Source of the DNA: an uncultured Clostridia bacterium
GTDB taxonomy: Bacteria; Bacillota; Clostridia; Oscillospirales; Ruminococcaceae
Length of the DNA stretch: 64,000 bases
Assembly: GCA_945876755.1 (NCBI GenBank)
Contig: CAMCPM010000006.1
Location: forward strand, 1 to 64,000
Reading direction: 5' to 3'
The notes below the pieces were generated by a model. The model was given only the letters and a program-made list of their open reading frames with translations, was not told the origin of the DNA and made no database searches. The position numbers were made by a program, and so were the translations under genes. Each line of letters opens with the position of its first letter. The stretch's first letter is position 1. Below are positions 17,246-26,501 of the stretch, in pieces.

Positions 17246-18501
17246 ATCTAATTGAAAATATAAAGCTTGCCTTTGCCTCTCTGAAATCCAATAAAATGCG
17301 TGCGCTGCTGACAATGCTGGGAATCATTATCGGCGTAAGCTCTGTTATCATGATAAATACTCTTGGAAGCATCATGGAAAACAGCGTTACCGATACCTTT
17401 GATTCACAGGGCGGTTCAAATCTTATCGGCTTTCAGATAACCATGAAAAAGGACGCCGCCCGAGATTATCTGATGCCGGATGACTTTATTAGCGAAGAAA
17501 TGATAGAATCCGTCGAGCAGAGATTTGCAGACGATATCAACGTGGTTTCTGTAATGTACGGCAGCGAAAACGGTACAACAAGACATAAGCGTGAAACGCT
17601 TGACCTTGTAATATATGGCGTAAGCCCCGGATATATCAAGCAGAGTATGACAGAGGTCATTGCAGGACGTTACATCAATGACAAGGATATCCGCAAGGGC
17701 GGAAAGGTCTGTGCAATAAGCAACAAGCAGGCAATAAAGCTTTACGGAAGCGTCAAGGATGCCATCGGTCAGACTCTCAGCATAAAAATGTACGGCTCAA
17801 TGTATGATTTTACCGTTGTAGGCGTTTATGAATACCGAATGACGGGAATGATGAGCGCAATGGTAAACGCTATGGGCGAGGATTGGAACAACGAGGTTTA
17901 TATACCTTACACGACACTTTCTGAAATGTACGGCGAGACCGACCCCACATTCTACTATTTTTATGTACATATCAACGACGGCGTAGACGCAGAAAGCTTT
18001 GCGTCAGACGTAAAAAACTACATGAACAACCGCTATTACAGAAACAACGACAGCATTGAGATATTTTACCAGACAGCCGAGGCTCAGATGTCAATGATGA
18101 GCCAGGTTCTCGGCGTGGTTTCAATGGTTATCTCGGTAATTGCAGGCATTTCGCTTGTGGTAGGCGGTATCGGCGTAATGAACATCATGCTTGTTTCCGT
18201 AACCGAGCGTACCCGTGAGATCGGCGTCAGAAAGGCATTGGGCGCACCCAATTCCGCAATACGGAGCCAGTTTATAATTGAATCTATCATAATCTGTCTA
18301 ATCGGCGGTCTGATAGGAATAATCTTCGGAGTCCTGCTTGGCAACCTTATCGGCATTATCGTCGGAACGATGGCTTCACCGTCGGTAGGAGCGATACTTC
18401 TTGCAGTATCATTCTCAATGGCAATAGGAATATTCTTCGGATATTACCCTGCAAACCGTGCAGCAAAGCTTGACCCCATCGAAGCGCTCAGATACGAATA
18501 A
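17242..18501 (+). CDS. FtsX/MacB-type ABC permease
   Basis: Transmembrane subunit of 419 residues with the four-helix MacB layout. TM1 (about 20-43) is followed by a large extracytoplasmic domain of about 235 residues, then three helices in the FtsX domain, near 285-310, 340-370 and 375-400. The conserved [16 protein letters not shown] cytoplasmic motif sits near residue 320 and the C-terminus ends [14 protein letters not shown], a family hallmark. It functions with the upstream ATPase and adaptor as an exporter under the palindromic promoter. Confidence 0.93.
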   Translation: MNLIENIKLAFASLKSNKMRALLTMLGIIIGVSSVIMINTLGSIMENSVTDTFDSQGGSNLIGFQITMKKDAARDYLMPDDFISEEMIESVEQRFADDINVVSVMYGSENGTTRHKRETLDLVIYGVSPGYIKQSMTEVIAGRYINDKDIRKGGKVCAISNKQAIKLYGSVKDAIGQTLSIKMYGSMYDFTVVGVYEYRMTGMMSAMVNAMGEDWNNEVYIPYTTLSEMYGETDPTFYYFYVHINDGVDAESFASDVKNYMNNRYYRNNDSIEIFYQTAEAQMSMMSQVLGVVSMVISVIAGISLVVGGIGVMNIMLVSVTERTREIGVRKALGAPNSAIRSQFIIESIIICLIGGLIGIIFGVLLGNLIGIIVGTMASPSVGAILLAVSFSMAIGIFFGYYPANRAAKLDPIEALRYE

Positions 18502-18507
18502 AAAAAT

Positions 18508-18545
18508 ACGGAAGTCCTCTGATAAAATGGGACTTCCGTTTTTTT
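18508..18545. terminator. Bidirectional terminator between convergent operons
   Basis: 10-bp stem ACGGAAGTCC (18508-18517) with GGACTTCCGT (18530-18539), flanked by A and T runs on both sides. It serves the MacAB-like operon on plus and the TVP38-like gene on minus. Confidence 0.9.
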
Positions 18546-19224
18546 ATTGAGTCTTTTTCTTCTTTTTGTAGAAATAATACCAAATAGTCGAAGCCGCCGC
18601 AAAGACAATTTCAACTATTACCGACGCCCAGAATTTCGGCGACGCAGGATTACTTACGCTTGAACCCATCAGCGTAGTTGCTATAAGTCCCGGAAGTATT
18701 CCGAGGAACGAACCAAGCATATATTTTGAAAGCTTAAAGCCTGTGGAGCCGAGAAACATACTTACCAGATCGCATGGAAGCATATTTATTACTCTGAGAA
18801 AATAAGCAATAAAAAGCTCGTTGTCCGATTTTATCTCTCGGAGTTTGTCGGCGTTTTTATGTTTATTTATAAGACTTTCCACAAACTCGCGCTCTGCAAA
18901 ATGTCCTATTGAATACGGTATCAGCAGCATGACCGCAACGCCGATACTGTTGACGATAAGTGCGGAAGTGAATGTCGGGAAAATACTTCCCGAAGCAGCA
19001 ATAAGCAGCAGCATCGGAAAAAATACCGACAGGGATTTCAGCGCAAAAAGTCCGACCATGACAAGTGCGGCAAGCCACAGATTTTCGGGAGTAAATTCAA
19101 GTATATGCTCGATAGTCACTCCTCTGAAATATCTAAAATAAAGAAATATACATAACAAAACCATTACAATCGGAGCCGCCTGCATGATACCCTTCAGCAC
19201 GGCGGTTATTTTCTTTCCGGACAT
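18544..19224 (-). CDS. TVP38/TMEM64 (DedA-related) family membrane protein
   Basis: A 226-residue polytopic membrane protein with about six hydrophobic segments. It contains the SNARE-associated/DedA-like core: a re-entrant region near residue 60-85, the FLRVINMLPCDLVSMFLGSTG motif near residue 140, and GTFLG-type Gly-rich helices. Family members are implicated in lipid scrambling and envelope homeostasis; no activity is proved for this one. GGAG stands eight bases before the ATG. It is the third gene of a likely minus-strand unit with the cardiolipin synthase and the AI-2E-family transporter (33-bp gap), so a lipid or envelope role fits. Confidence 0.88.
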   Translation of the reverse strand: MSGKKITAVLKGIMQAAPIVMVLLCIFLYFRYFRGVTIEHILEFTPENLWLAALVMVGLFALKSLSVFFPMLLLIAASGSIFPTFTSALIVNSIGVAVMLLIPYSIGHFAEREFVESLINKHKNADKLREIKSDNELFIAYFLRVINMLPCDLVSMFLGSTGFKLSKYMLGSFLGILPGLIATTLMGSSVSNPASPKFWASVIVEIVFAAASTIWYYFYKKKKKTQ

Positions 19225-19257
19225 ATCAACATCTCCGTTTTGCGTTTGAAGTAAAAA

Positions 19258-20505
19258 TTATCTTTTTTTCTTCTTAGGTGTATTCCTAACATTGTTTGTG
19301 ACGTGTTCTTCTGCCGGAACAATATTCGGCGCTGTAACAGGCGCAGCGGCAGCAGGCGGCGAAACCTTTCTGAAAAACATTTTCTGAACTCTTACGCTTT
19401 TTGTTCTCAGCCGCTTTACAACAAATTCCCGGAAAAGCGCATACAGCACCGATGAAGTAGGTATCATCACAAGCATACCGATAACGCCCATAAGCTTTCC
19501 GCCTATAGTTACAACGAACAGCACCCATATAGCAGGAAGACCTACACTTTCGCCGACTACCTTAGGGTAAATGAGATTACCCTCTATCTGTTGGAGAACA
19601 AGGAAAATAATTACGAAAACAAGAGCGTCAACGGGACTTTCCATAAAAATCAGAAACGCTCCCACAAAGCAGCCGATAAACGCTCCCACAAGCGGAATAA
19701 GCGCCGTAAAGGCGATAAGTACGCTTATCAGAACAGCGTAATCCATTTGCAGAATGAGCATTACAACAGCAAACATACAGCCGAGAATGACAGCTTCAAG
19801 ACACTGTCCCGACAGAAAATTTGAAAAGGTCTTGTTAGCCTGAGCAGCTATCTCAAAGAATTTGTCTGCCGCTTTTTCGGAAACAAGAGCGTACATGACC
19901 ATTCTGAACTGGTTCCCGAGACGTTCTTTCTGCAAGAGGATGTATACGGCAAAAATCAATCCGATAAAAGCGGAAACCACACCGCTGACCGCTGTTGCGG
20001 CAACGCCGATAGTAGAGGAAAGACCGCTTTTCAGCCATACAGAAACAGACGATACTATGCCGCCCCAGTCAAGCTTCAGCTCGGAAAGCCATTGCTGTAT
20101 CTGCGGATAGTCCTTGAAAAAGTCATTGACATATTTCTGAACATTTGCCATAAAGGCAGGTATCTGCATTCCCAGATTTGAAGCAGTTGTTACAAGCTGC
20201 GGAATGACAAGTATCATCACAGCAGCGATAACTGCGGAAATCGCAAGAAATGTAAGCACCAGAGCAAACGGTCTGCGAAGCTTGTCAAGCCTCTTATTTT
20301 TCGGGAAAATATGCTTTTCAATGCTTCTCATAGGAACGTTTATAATAAATGCGATCGCCGCTCCGGTTATAAACGGCATCAGAATGGAAAACACATTCCC
20401 AAAGAATTTAACTACCGTACCGAAATTTCGGAACACACAGAAAATCACAGCTGCCGCGGTAATTATCCCAATGATTTTAGGAATATTTTTTTTATCAAGA
20501 GACAT
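19258..20505 (-). CDS. AI-2E family transporter (PF01594)
   Basis: A 415-residue membrane protein with about eight helices. Two are at the N-terminus, followed by a soluble segment (residues 110-160, QKYVNDFFKDYPQIQQWL), and five or six helices lie in the C-terminal half. It includes the family motif PLVGAFIGCFVGAFL and the conserved LQQIEGNLIYPKVVGESVGLPAIWVL. Characterised relatives export autoinducer-2 or act as Na+/H+ antiporters, so the name does not settle the substrate. The C-terminus is a Pro/Ala and Lys-rich tail. It lies 15 bp downstream of the cardiolipin synthase gene. Confidence 0.92.
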   Translation of the reverse strand: MSLDKKNIPKIIGIITAAAVIFCVFRNFGTVVKFFGNVFSILMPFITGAAIAFIINVPMRSIEKHIFPKNKRLDKLRRPFALVLTFLAISAVIAAVMILVIPQLVTTASNLGMQIPAFMANVQKYVNDFFKDYPQIQQWLSELKLDWGGIVSSVSVWLKSGLSSTIGVAATAVSGVVSAFIGLIFAVYILLQKERLGNQFRMVMYALVSEKAADKFFEIAAQANKTFSNFLSGQCLEAVILGCMFAVVMLILQMDYAVLISVLIAFTALIPLVGAFIGCFVGAFLIFMESPVDALVFVIIFLVLQQIEGNLIYPKVVGESVGLPAIWVLFVVTIGGKLMGVIGMLVMIPTSSVLYALFREFVVKRLRTKSVRVQKMFFRKVSPPAAAAPVTAPNIVPAEEHVTNNVRNTPKKKKR

Positions 20506-20520
20506 AAAATCAACCTCTCT

Positions 20521-22032
20521 TTACATAAGCGGAGCAAACAGACGGAGAACACGTCCTGCAATTTTTTTGAAAATATTGTACTTTTTGCAATCCTCAAGAG
20601 TTATCATAACGCATTTTTTCAATGTTTCCTGCATATCGTTTTCCACCTCGGCAACAACAGGACTGCGATAAAAATAGCAGGCACATTCAAAGTGCAGGAA
20701 TAAGCTTCTGTAATCAAGATTTATCGAACCGACAACAGCCTTTATGTCGTCGCTGACAAATGCCTTCGCGTGTACAAAGCCCGGGGTGTATTCGAAAATT
20801 TTCACACCTGCGCTTATCAGCTCGGCATAGTATGAACGTGCCAGCAGATAGGCATAGACCTTGTCGGGAATATGCGGCATGATGATGGTAACGTCAACGC
20901 CGCGCTTAGCAGCATAGGTAAGAGCCTGAGTCATTTCGTTGTCGAGGATCAGATACGGCGTCATTATGTGGACATATCTTTCAGCACGGTTAAGAATGTC
21001 AAGATAAACCGTTTGACCGACATTTTCGTTATCGAGAGGGCTGTCGCCGTAAGGAAGCACAAAGCCGTCGGTGCAAAGGTTCTTTTCGGCAATTTCGGGA
21101 AAGTCATGCCTGATGTAATTTTCATACTTGTCCTCTCTGCCGGATTCGCCGATATTCCAGTTCTGCAGGAACATTATCGTAAATCCTGCAACAGCCTCAC
21201 CCTTTATCATAACGGCGGTATCCTTCCAGTGCCCGAACCGCACACACTTGTTGATGTACTCGTCCGCAAGGTTTATGCCGCCGGTAAAGGCAGTATGACC
21301 GTCGATAACGAGAATTTTGCGGTGGTCGCGATTGTTCTGTACCGTTGAAAGCACAGGCTTTATCGGCGAGAACATTTTGCATTTTATTCCGCGGTCAATA
21401 AGCTTTTTGGGGTAGCTGTAAGGCACCAGAACAAGGCTGCACATTCCGTCGTACATGAAGCGGACGTCAACTCCTTCGCTTGCCTTTCTAACGAGTATCT
21501 CAAGGATAGTATCCCACATTTCGCCGCGCTCGACGATAAAATATTCCATGAAAATAAATTCTTTTGCGTTTTCAAGCTCCCGAACCATTGCGGCAAAAGC
21601 GTCCTCGCCGATGGTGTAATATTCGGCGTAGGTATCCTTCCAGACAGGATACCCTGCGAATTTTTTCATATACTGCGCAAGATTTTTTTCCTTGACGCTT
21701 ATTTCTCCGAGTCTTTCAAGAGTATCCTCATTCTGGGGAATAAACGGCGAAGTTGTGTCTATAAGCTGCAAAATGCGCCTGTTCATAATGCGCGTACCAA
21801 ACTCAAGCTTTACGAACATATACATGAATGTTCCCAGTACGGGAAGAAGCATAACGGGAACTATCCACGCCAGTTTGTAATAAGGATTGGTCTTGTCGTT
21901 TATTATCCATATCAGGGCTACTGCTGAAAGTATTAACGAAGCAGCCGAGAAATAAACAAAGTGGTCGTTGAACACTCCCAGCGCCACGACTATAAGCGAG
22001 ACCTGCAAAGCAAGTCCCAGAACCACTATCAT
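20521..22032 (-). CDS. cls: Cardiolipin synthase
   Basis: Membrane phospholipase-D-family enzyme joining two phosphatidylglycerols into cardiolipin. From the ATG, 503 residues: two N-terminal helices (about 1-20 and 22-45, then 55-75), then two PLD domains. The first HKD motif is HRKILVIDG with GGINLADEY near residue 235; the second is VHAKAFVSDD with GSINLDYRS near residue 425. The ATG at 22032 has no ribosome site. In the same frame, 16 codons upstream, an AUA at 22080 follows AAGGACGGAG at 6 bases, giving a basic KKKLKSLCRIIFGR start typical of this family, so translation may begin there. It is the first gene of the unit with the AI-2E and TVP38-like genes. Confidence 0.92.
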   Translation of the reverse strand: MIVVLGLALQVSLIVVALGVFNDHFVYFSAASLILSAVALIWIINDKTNPYYKLAWIVPVMLLPVLGTFMYMFVKLEFGTRIMNRRILQLIDTTSPFIPQNEDTLERLGEISVKEKNLAQYMKKFAGYPVWKDTYAEYYTIGEDAFAAMVRELENAKEFIFMEYFIVERGEMWDTILEILVRKASEGVDVRFMYDGMCSLVLVPYSYPKKLIDRGIKCKMFSPIKPVLSTVQNNRDHRKILVIDGHTAFTGGINLADEYINKCVRFGHWKDTAVMIKGEAVAGFTIMFLQNWNIGESGREDKYENYIRHDFPEIAEKNLCTDGFVLPYGDSPLDNENVGQTVYLDILNRAERYVHIMTPYLILDNEMTQALTYAAKRGVDVTIIMPHIPDKVYAYLLARSYYAELISAGVKIFEYTPGFVHAKAFVSDDIKAVVGSINLDYRSLFLHFECACYFYRSPVVAEVENDMQETLKKCVMITLEDCKKYNIFKKIAGRVLRLFAPLM

Positions 22033-22197
22033 GGTCCTGCCGAAAATTATCCTGCAAAGACTTTTTAATTTTTTCTTTATAACGATCTCCGTCCTTTTTC
22101 TAGTCTAATTATATATTTATTTTACCCCTGCTGCCGAAAATTGTCAAGCACATTTGGCTGTTTTATGTGACAGGTTGATGAAACATTAAAAATATGC

Positions 22198-22226
22198 TTG
22201 TTATCCGCAGAGTTTTGTGGTATACT
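22198..22226 (+). promoter_or_regulatory. Promoter of the RING-finger membrane protein gene
   Basis: TTGTTA at 22198-22203 and TATACT at 22221-22226 with a 17-bp spacer, 33 bp before the start codon. Confidence 0.65.
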
Positions 22227-22259
22227 ATTTTTAACATATATTTACCGGAGGCTTTTCAG

Positions 22260-23285
22260 ATGTCAGGATATATTGGCACAAGATGTATGGTGTGCAGTGA
22301 AAAATTTACTTCCGAGGACGACGTTGTAGTTTGTCCCGAATGCGGAACTCCCTATCACAGGGAATGCTGGCAGAAAGAGGGCAAATGTGTCAATACCGCA
22401 CTTCATGACTGCGGCGGAAGCTGGAAGCCGTCTTATGATACGGGAAGAGACGGTTCGGAAAGTGAAGCGGTAGTGTGCCGTTTCTGCGGAAATACAAATC
22501 CTCCTCTGACACTTTTCTGCCGCAGGTGCGGTATGCCCGTTTCAACTATTCAGAACGAAAGCGACAAAACAGCGCAGACGTTTTCGGGAATGAACATAAA
22601 TGATGACCCGAACGCATATAACCGCAACGCAAATGGCGGAATGGGCGGAGTTCAGATGAATCCGTTCCTGATAAATTACTCTGACCCGCTCTGCGGTTTC
22701 AGTCCTGATGAAGATTTTGACGGCGTAAAAATGTCCGAGCTTGGAGACTATGTGGGCACTAATACCCATTATTATCTTCCCATATTCAAAAGATTCAAGG
22801 AAACAAACCGCGGCATAAGCTGGAACTTCTGCGCCATGCTTTTTCCGGAGCTTTATTTTTCATACAGAAAAATGCCGCTTATCGCTCTTGCAGCGTTTAT
22901 AGTGAGAACTGTTTCTCAGATTCCGCAGTATATTGCCCTGCTTTCCCAGCTTGGCGGTTTCGGAGTATTTTCCGATATGGCAGCTTCAATAAACATTACA
23001 AGCGGAGCCTTCAGAGGCGTGCTTATGATCGGATATGTGCTTTTCTACACTCTTATGTTTACCACGGGACTTTTCGGAAACAAGCTTTATTTTGATTCCG
23101 CAGTCAGAAAAATCAAAAAAATAAAATCACGGGAAACCTCCCCCGACAGCACTGTTCTTCGTGCAAAAATCGTAAAAAAAGGCGGTACTTCGGCTCTTTG
23201 GCTGGTACTGTTCATATGCCTTATGGCACTGCCGTCAATTATTTTATGGTTCGGTCAGTATACAGCAATGTTCGGAAAAATATAG
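22260..23285 (+). CDS. Prokaryotic RING-finger / zinc-ribbon membrane protein
   Basis: A 341-residue protein. Residues 9-60 form a RING-like zinc module (CMVC, CPECGTPYHRECW, then C and H/C ligands) of the prokaryotic RING family. Residues 78-98 form a zinc ribbon (VCRFCGN and FCRRCGMP). A polar Asn/Gly linker follows. The C-terminal half has about four membrane helices, starting after a WNFCAMLFPELYFSYRKM segment seen in DUF2628-type proteins. GGAGG lies eight bases upstream. No enzymatic residues beyond zinc ligands are visible. Ubiquitin systems are absent, so a ligase role is unlikely; protein-protein or stress sensing at the membrane is a guess. Confidence 0.82.
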   Translation: MSGYIGTRCMVCSEKFTSEDDVVVCPECGTPYHRECWQKEGKCVNTALHDCGGSWKPSYDTGRDGSESEAVVCRFCGNTNPPLTLFCRRCGMPVSTIQNESDKTAQTFSGMNINDDPNAYNRNANGGMGGVQMNPFLINYSDPLCGFSPDEDFDGVKMSELGDYVGTNTHYYLPIFKRFKETNRGISWNFCAMLFPELYFSYRKMPLIALAAFIVRTVSQIPQYIALLSQLGGFGVFSDMAASINITSGAFRGVLMIGYVLFYTLMFTTGLFGNKLYFDSAVRKIKKIKSRETSPDSTVLRAKIVKKGGTSALWLVLFICLMALPSIILWFGQYTAMFGKI

Positions 23286-23316
23286 ATATAATAACTTTAA
23301 ATATTGGGGATTTGAA

Positions 23317-24186
23317 ATGAAGATAAAAAAAGCGGTTATTACGGCGGCAGGCTACGGCACAAGAATGCTCCCTGCAACAAAATCCATGCCAAAGGAAATG
23401 CTTCCCATACTTGACAAACCGGCGATACAGTATATCGTAGAGGAATGTGTAAGCGCGGGGATTACCGATATTCTCATAATTTTATCAAGGGGAAAGCACG
23501 TCGTTGAGGATCACTTCGACCGTTCCCCCGATCTGGAGCGTCAGCTTTTAAAAAGCGGCAAGCAGGAATTGTACGAGGAAGTCGTAAAAATAGGCTCTAT
23601 GGCTAATATTGTGTACGTCCGTCAGGCGGAACAGCTTGGTCTCGGTCATGCGGTGCTTTGCGCCAAAAGCTTTGCCGGTGATGAACCGTTTGCTGTCCTG
23701 TACGGCGATGATGTAATCATGGGTGAAGACCCCGTCATAGGCCAGCTTTGCAGAGCTTATGATAAATACGGCAAAGGCATCGTCGGAATAAAAAAGGTTT
23801 CCGACGAGGACGTTATGCGGTATTCTTCAATGAAGCTTGAGGCTCTTGACGACGGCAGCTATGCAATTTCGGATATGATAGAAAAACCTTCGCCCGAGCA
23901 GATATTTTCAAATTATGCCATACTTGGAAGATGCGTTCTTCCGCCCGACATTTTCGATATTCTGGAGCATACTCCTTACGGCAAAAACAACGAGCTCCAG
24001 CTTACCGATGCAATGAAGACTCTTGCAAACCGTGACGGAATGATAGGCGTTGATTTTACCGGTATGCGCTACGATATGGGAAATAAGCTAAGCGCCCTTA
24101 AAGCAAGCATAGAGGTTGCTTTGGAGCGTCCCGATATAGGCGGCGAACTGAAAGAGTACATAAAAGAACTTGCGGCAAAATTTTAA
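23317..24186 (+). CDS. galU: UTP-glucose-1-phosphate uridylyltransferase
   Basis: Makes UDP-glucose from UTP and glucose-1-phosphate for glycan and envelope polymer synthesis. The 289 residues carry the nucleotide-binding loop AAGYGTRMLPATKSMPKEML at residues 8-27, LGLGHAVLCA near 107, the metal-binding YGDDV near 130, and EKPSPE near 189. It is full length. It is 31 bp after the RING gene and 14 bp before an ABC ATPase gene. Confidence 0.95.
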   Translation: MKIKKAVITAAGYGTRMLPATKSMPKEMLPILDKPAIQYIVEECVSAGITDILIILSRGKHVVEDHFDRSPDLERQLLKSGKQELYEEVVKIGSMANIVYVRQAEQLGLGHAVLCAKSFAGDEPFAVLYGDDVIMGEDPVIGQLCRAYDKYGKGIVGIKKVSDEDVMRYSSMKLEALDDGSYAISDMIEKPSPEQIFSNYAILGRCVLPPDIFDILEHTPYGKNNELQLTDAMKTLANRDGMIGVDFTGMRYDMGNKLSALKASIEVALERPDIGGELKEYIKELAAKF

Positions 24187-24200
24187 CGGAGTTTGATAAA

Positions 24201-24971
24201 ATGGCTGCTTTAAATATTGAAAAGCTTTTCTGCGGCTACAGCGGAGAAATTGTTGTAAAGGATATTTCGTTTACTCTGAACGAAGGTGAGATACTTTCTC
24301 TGGCAGGACCCAACGGCTGCGGAAAAACCACTCTCCTGCGTGCAGTCTGCGGATTTATTCCCATCGTTTCGGGCGGCGTATTTCTTGACGGAACTGCCGT
24401 TGCGGAAATACCCGTAAAAGAGCGTGCAAAGCGTATAGCAATGCTTTCCCAGACAGGTACAGGCGGAGATTATTTCGATTATACCGTTCTTGATACGGTG
24501 CTTATGGGCAGATATGCAAGGCAGAAAGGCGGACTTTTCGCAGAAGCTTCCGCCGAAGATATCGCTGCTGCGAAAAAATATATATGCGATACAGGGCTTG
24601 ACGGACTGGAAAACAAGCTTATTACCGAGCTTTCCGGCGGACAGGTACAAAGAGTTTTTCTCGCAAGAGCATTTGCTCAGGAGCCTGATATCATTCTTCT
24701 GGACGAGCCTGCAAACCACCTTGATTTCAAACGTCAGACCGAGCTTATTGCACTCCTTAGGCGCTGGGTTCAGGGAGGAAGATCCGTTATAGGAGTGTTT
24801 CACGACATTAATCTTGCCGCTGCTGTCTCGGACAGAATGCTTCTTATGAAGGACGGAAAATCTGTACTTTGCAGCAGCACAGATGAAGTGCTGAAGTCGG
24901 AAAAGCTTAACGAGGTCTTTGAAACCGATGTAAGAGGTTATATGAAGAAAATTGCCTCTATGTGGATATAA
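24201..24971 (+). CDS. ABC transporter ATPase, FecE/BtuD type
   Basis: A 256-residue ATPase of the iron-siderophore/cobalamin importer class: Walker A GPNGCGKTT near residue 36, signature LSGGQVQRVFLARA near 138, Walker B ILLDEPANHLD near 159, and H-loop VFHDIN near 194. The missing partner subunits are encoded just downstream (binding protein and FecCD permease), and this is the only ATPase of this class nearby, so it probably powers that importer. It lies on the other side of the cobalamin riboswitch, so it is transcribed with galU rather than under B12 control. GGAG precedes the ATG. Confidence 0.9.
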   Translation: MAALNIEKLFCGYSGEIVVKDISFTLNEGEILSLAGPNGCGKTTLLRAVCGFIPIVSGGVFLDGTAVAEIPVKERAKRIAMLSQTGTGGDYFDYTVLDTVLMGRYARQKGGLFAEASAEDIAAAKKYICDTGLDGLENKLITELSGGQVQRVFLARAFAQEPDIILLDEPANHLDFKRQTELIALLRRWVQGGRSVIGVFHDINLAAAVSDRMLLMKDGKSVLCSSTDEVLKSEKLNEVFETDVRGYMKKIASMWI

Positions 24972-25010
24972 GTGTTACAATATCGTAATAAATTCGTAAA
25001 TGTCGGATTA

Positions 25011-25039
25011 TTGACAAACAAATTTCACGATGATATAAT
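25011..25039 (+). promoter_or_regulatory. Consensus promoter of the cobalamin-transport leader
   Basis: Exact consensus TTGACA (25011-25016), 17-bp spacer, TATAAT (25034-25039), about 25 bp before the riboswitch. Confidence 0.9.
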
Positions 25040-25065
25040 TTGTAAGATAAAATAAAAGCATATTT

Positions 25066-25246
25066 ATGCAGGTGCCCCGTGCGGCTTGTCCGCGGACGGG
25101 GATAATAGGGAAGCGTATGCACGGTCCTGCCGCCGTAATGACAAGGCTTATGCCGCTTCGCACATATGTCACTGGCAGTATTGCTGTCGGGAAGGCGTGT
25201 GAAGTCCGTTTTGTTTCGGGAAGTCAAAGTCGGAAGACCTGCCTGC
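25066..25246 (+). promoter_or_regulatory. Cobalamin (B12) riboswitch
   Basis: The paired ends GCAGGT (25068-25073) and ACCTGC (25237-25242) form P1. Inside are the signature segments in order: ATAATAGGGAAGC, CTGCCGCCGTAATGAC, CACTGGCAGT, GTCGGGAAGGCG, and the B12-box region AAGTCGGAAGACCTGCC variant. The aptamer would bind adenosyl- or aqua-cobalamin. A leader terminator lies 160 nt downstream before the binding-protein gene, so control is by transcription attenuation. The stretch 25250-25400 between them holds smaller hairpins, including GCCGAAA with TTTCGGC, that could carry the antiterminator. Confidence 0.92.
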
Positions 25247-25407
25247 AATTATAAAAATGCGTATGCGTTTTTATTGGCTGTGCGCCGCAGTGAACGGTTG
25301 ATACAGTCTGTGCCGAACTTCAGACGAACGTTTTTGAACGTATCGTCAGCTTTGCTTTGCCGAAATTTTGTAACGGCAGGGCTTTTTCGGCATGGCTCTG
25401 TGATCTC

Positions 25408-25443
25408 GCTCCGCTGAGGCAATCGGCGGAGCTTTTATTTTTT
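25408..25443 (+). terminator. Riboswitch-controlled leader terminator
   Basis: 10-bp stem at 25408-25417 with 25423-25432 (core GCTCCGC / GCGGAGC), 5-base loop, followed by TTTTATTTTTT. It ends 27 bp before the start codon. Confidence 0.88.
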
Positions 25444-25469
25444 GATAGAAAAGAAAGGAAAATGAAATT

Positions 25470-26501
25470 ATGAAAATGAAGAAGATCATTGCGCTTATTT
25501 CCGCTGCTGCACTTGCTCTGAGCATGGCTGCCTGCGGTGCGGACTCCACCAAAGAGGGCGGAGAGATAACCACTGCGGATATTGCCCAGCTTGAAACAGT
25601 TACTGAAACCGCCGAAGCAACAGAAGCTGTTCCCGAGGAAACAACGGAAGCCGTTACCGAAGCCGAATCAAAAACCCTTACCGACCGTGAGGGCAACCTC
25701 ATTGAAGTCCCCGATACGATAAATACCATAATTTCTACAGCACCGTCTATTACCGAAATACTTACCGGACTCGGTGCAGCAGACAAAATCATTGCAGCTG
25801 ACCTTTATTCCGCAGATGTTGCAGGTATCGACCCTGCTATATGCACAATTGACTTTTACAACCTCAATACCGAGGAGCTTGCTGCACTTGCTCCCGACGT
25901 TATCATCATCAGCGGAATGTCAATGACAGGCGCAGACGACCCATATGCAGCCCTCAAGGAAGCTGGAATAAACGTTATTTACGTTCCCACATCAAGCTCG
26001 ATAGAAGCAATAAAGCTTGACATTGAGTTCCTTGCAGCATACACAGGCACAGAGGAAAACGGCGCAAAGCTTGTGAATGATATCGACAGCGCTGTTGCAG
26101 ATATATCCGAAAAGGCAAAGAGTATTGCGGAAAAGAAGTCAGTTTACTTTGAGATCGGCGCTGCGCCTTACCTTTACTCCTGCGGAAACGACACATTCAT
26201 TAACGAGGTAATCTCTCTTGTTGGTGCAGAAAATATCTATGCTTCCGAAAGCGGCTGGCTCAGCAACTCCGAAGAAAGCGTTATTGCCGCAGACCCGGAC
26301 GTCATCATTACTAACGTTATGTACGACGGCTACGACTTCAACGAGATCAAGACCCGTGCAGGCTGGGAAAATATCAAGGCAGTAAAGAACGGCGCGGTTT
26401 ATCAGGTAAACGCAAACGCAACAAGCCGTCCGTCACAGTATATTGTTGACGGTATGTACCAGATCGCAAAAGCAATCTATCCCGAAATTTACGGCGAATG
26501 A
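25470..26501 (+). CDS. Cobalamin-type ABC transporter substrate-binding lipoprotein (BtuF-like)
   Basis: A 343-residue extracytoplasmic binding protein of the FecB/BtuF helical-backbone class. A signal peptide (residues 1-21) ends in a lipobox SMAAC, so it is membrane-tethered. A Thr/Glu-rich linker (about 25-70) comes next, then two lobes joined by a long helix (LTDREGNLIEVPDTINTIISTAPSITE opens lobe one). The riboswitch upstream points to cobalamin or cobinamide as substrate, although siderophores are used by related proteins. The permease gene overlaps by 4 bp. Confidence 0.92.
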   Translation: MKMKKIIALISAAALALSMAACGADSTKEGGEITTADIAQLETVTETAEATEAVPEETTEAVTEAESKTLTDREGNLIEVPDTINTIISTAPSITEILTGLGAADKIIAADLYSADVAGIDPAICTIDFYNLNTEELAALAPDVIIISGMSMTGADDPYAALKEAGINVIYVPTSSSIEAIKLDIEFLAAYTGTEENGAKLVNDIDSAVADISEKAKSIAEKKSVYFEIGAAPYLYSCGNDTFINEVISLVGAENIYASESGWLSNSEESVIAADPDVIITNVMYDGYDFNEIKTRAGWENIKAVKNGAVYQVNANATSRPSQYIVDGMYQIAKAIYPEIYGE

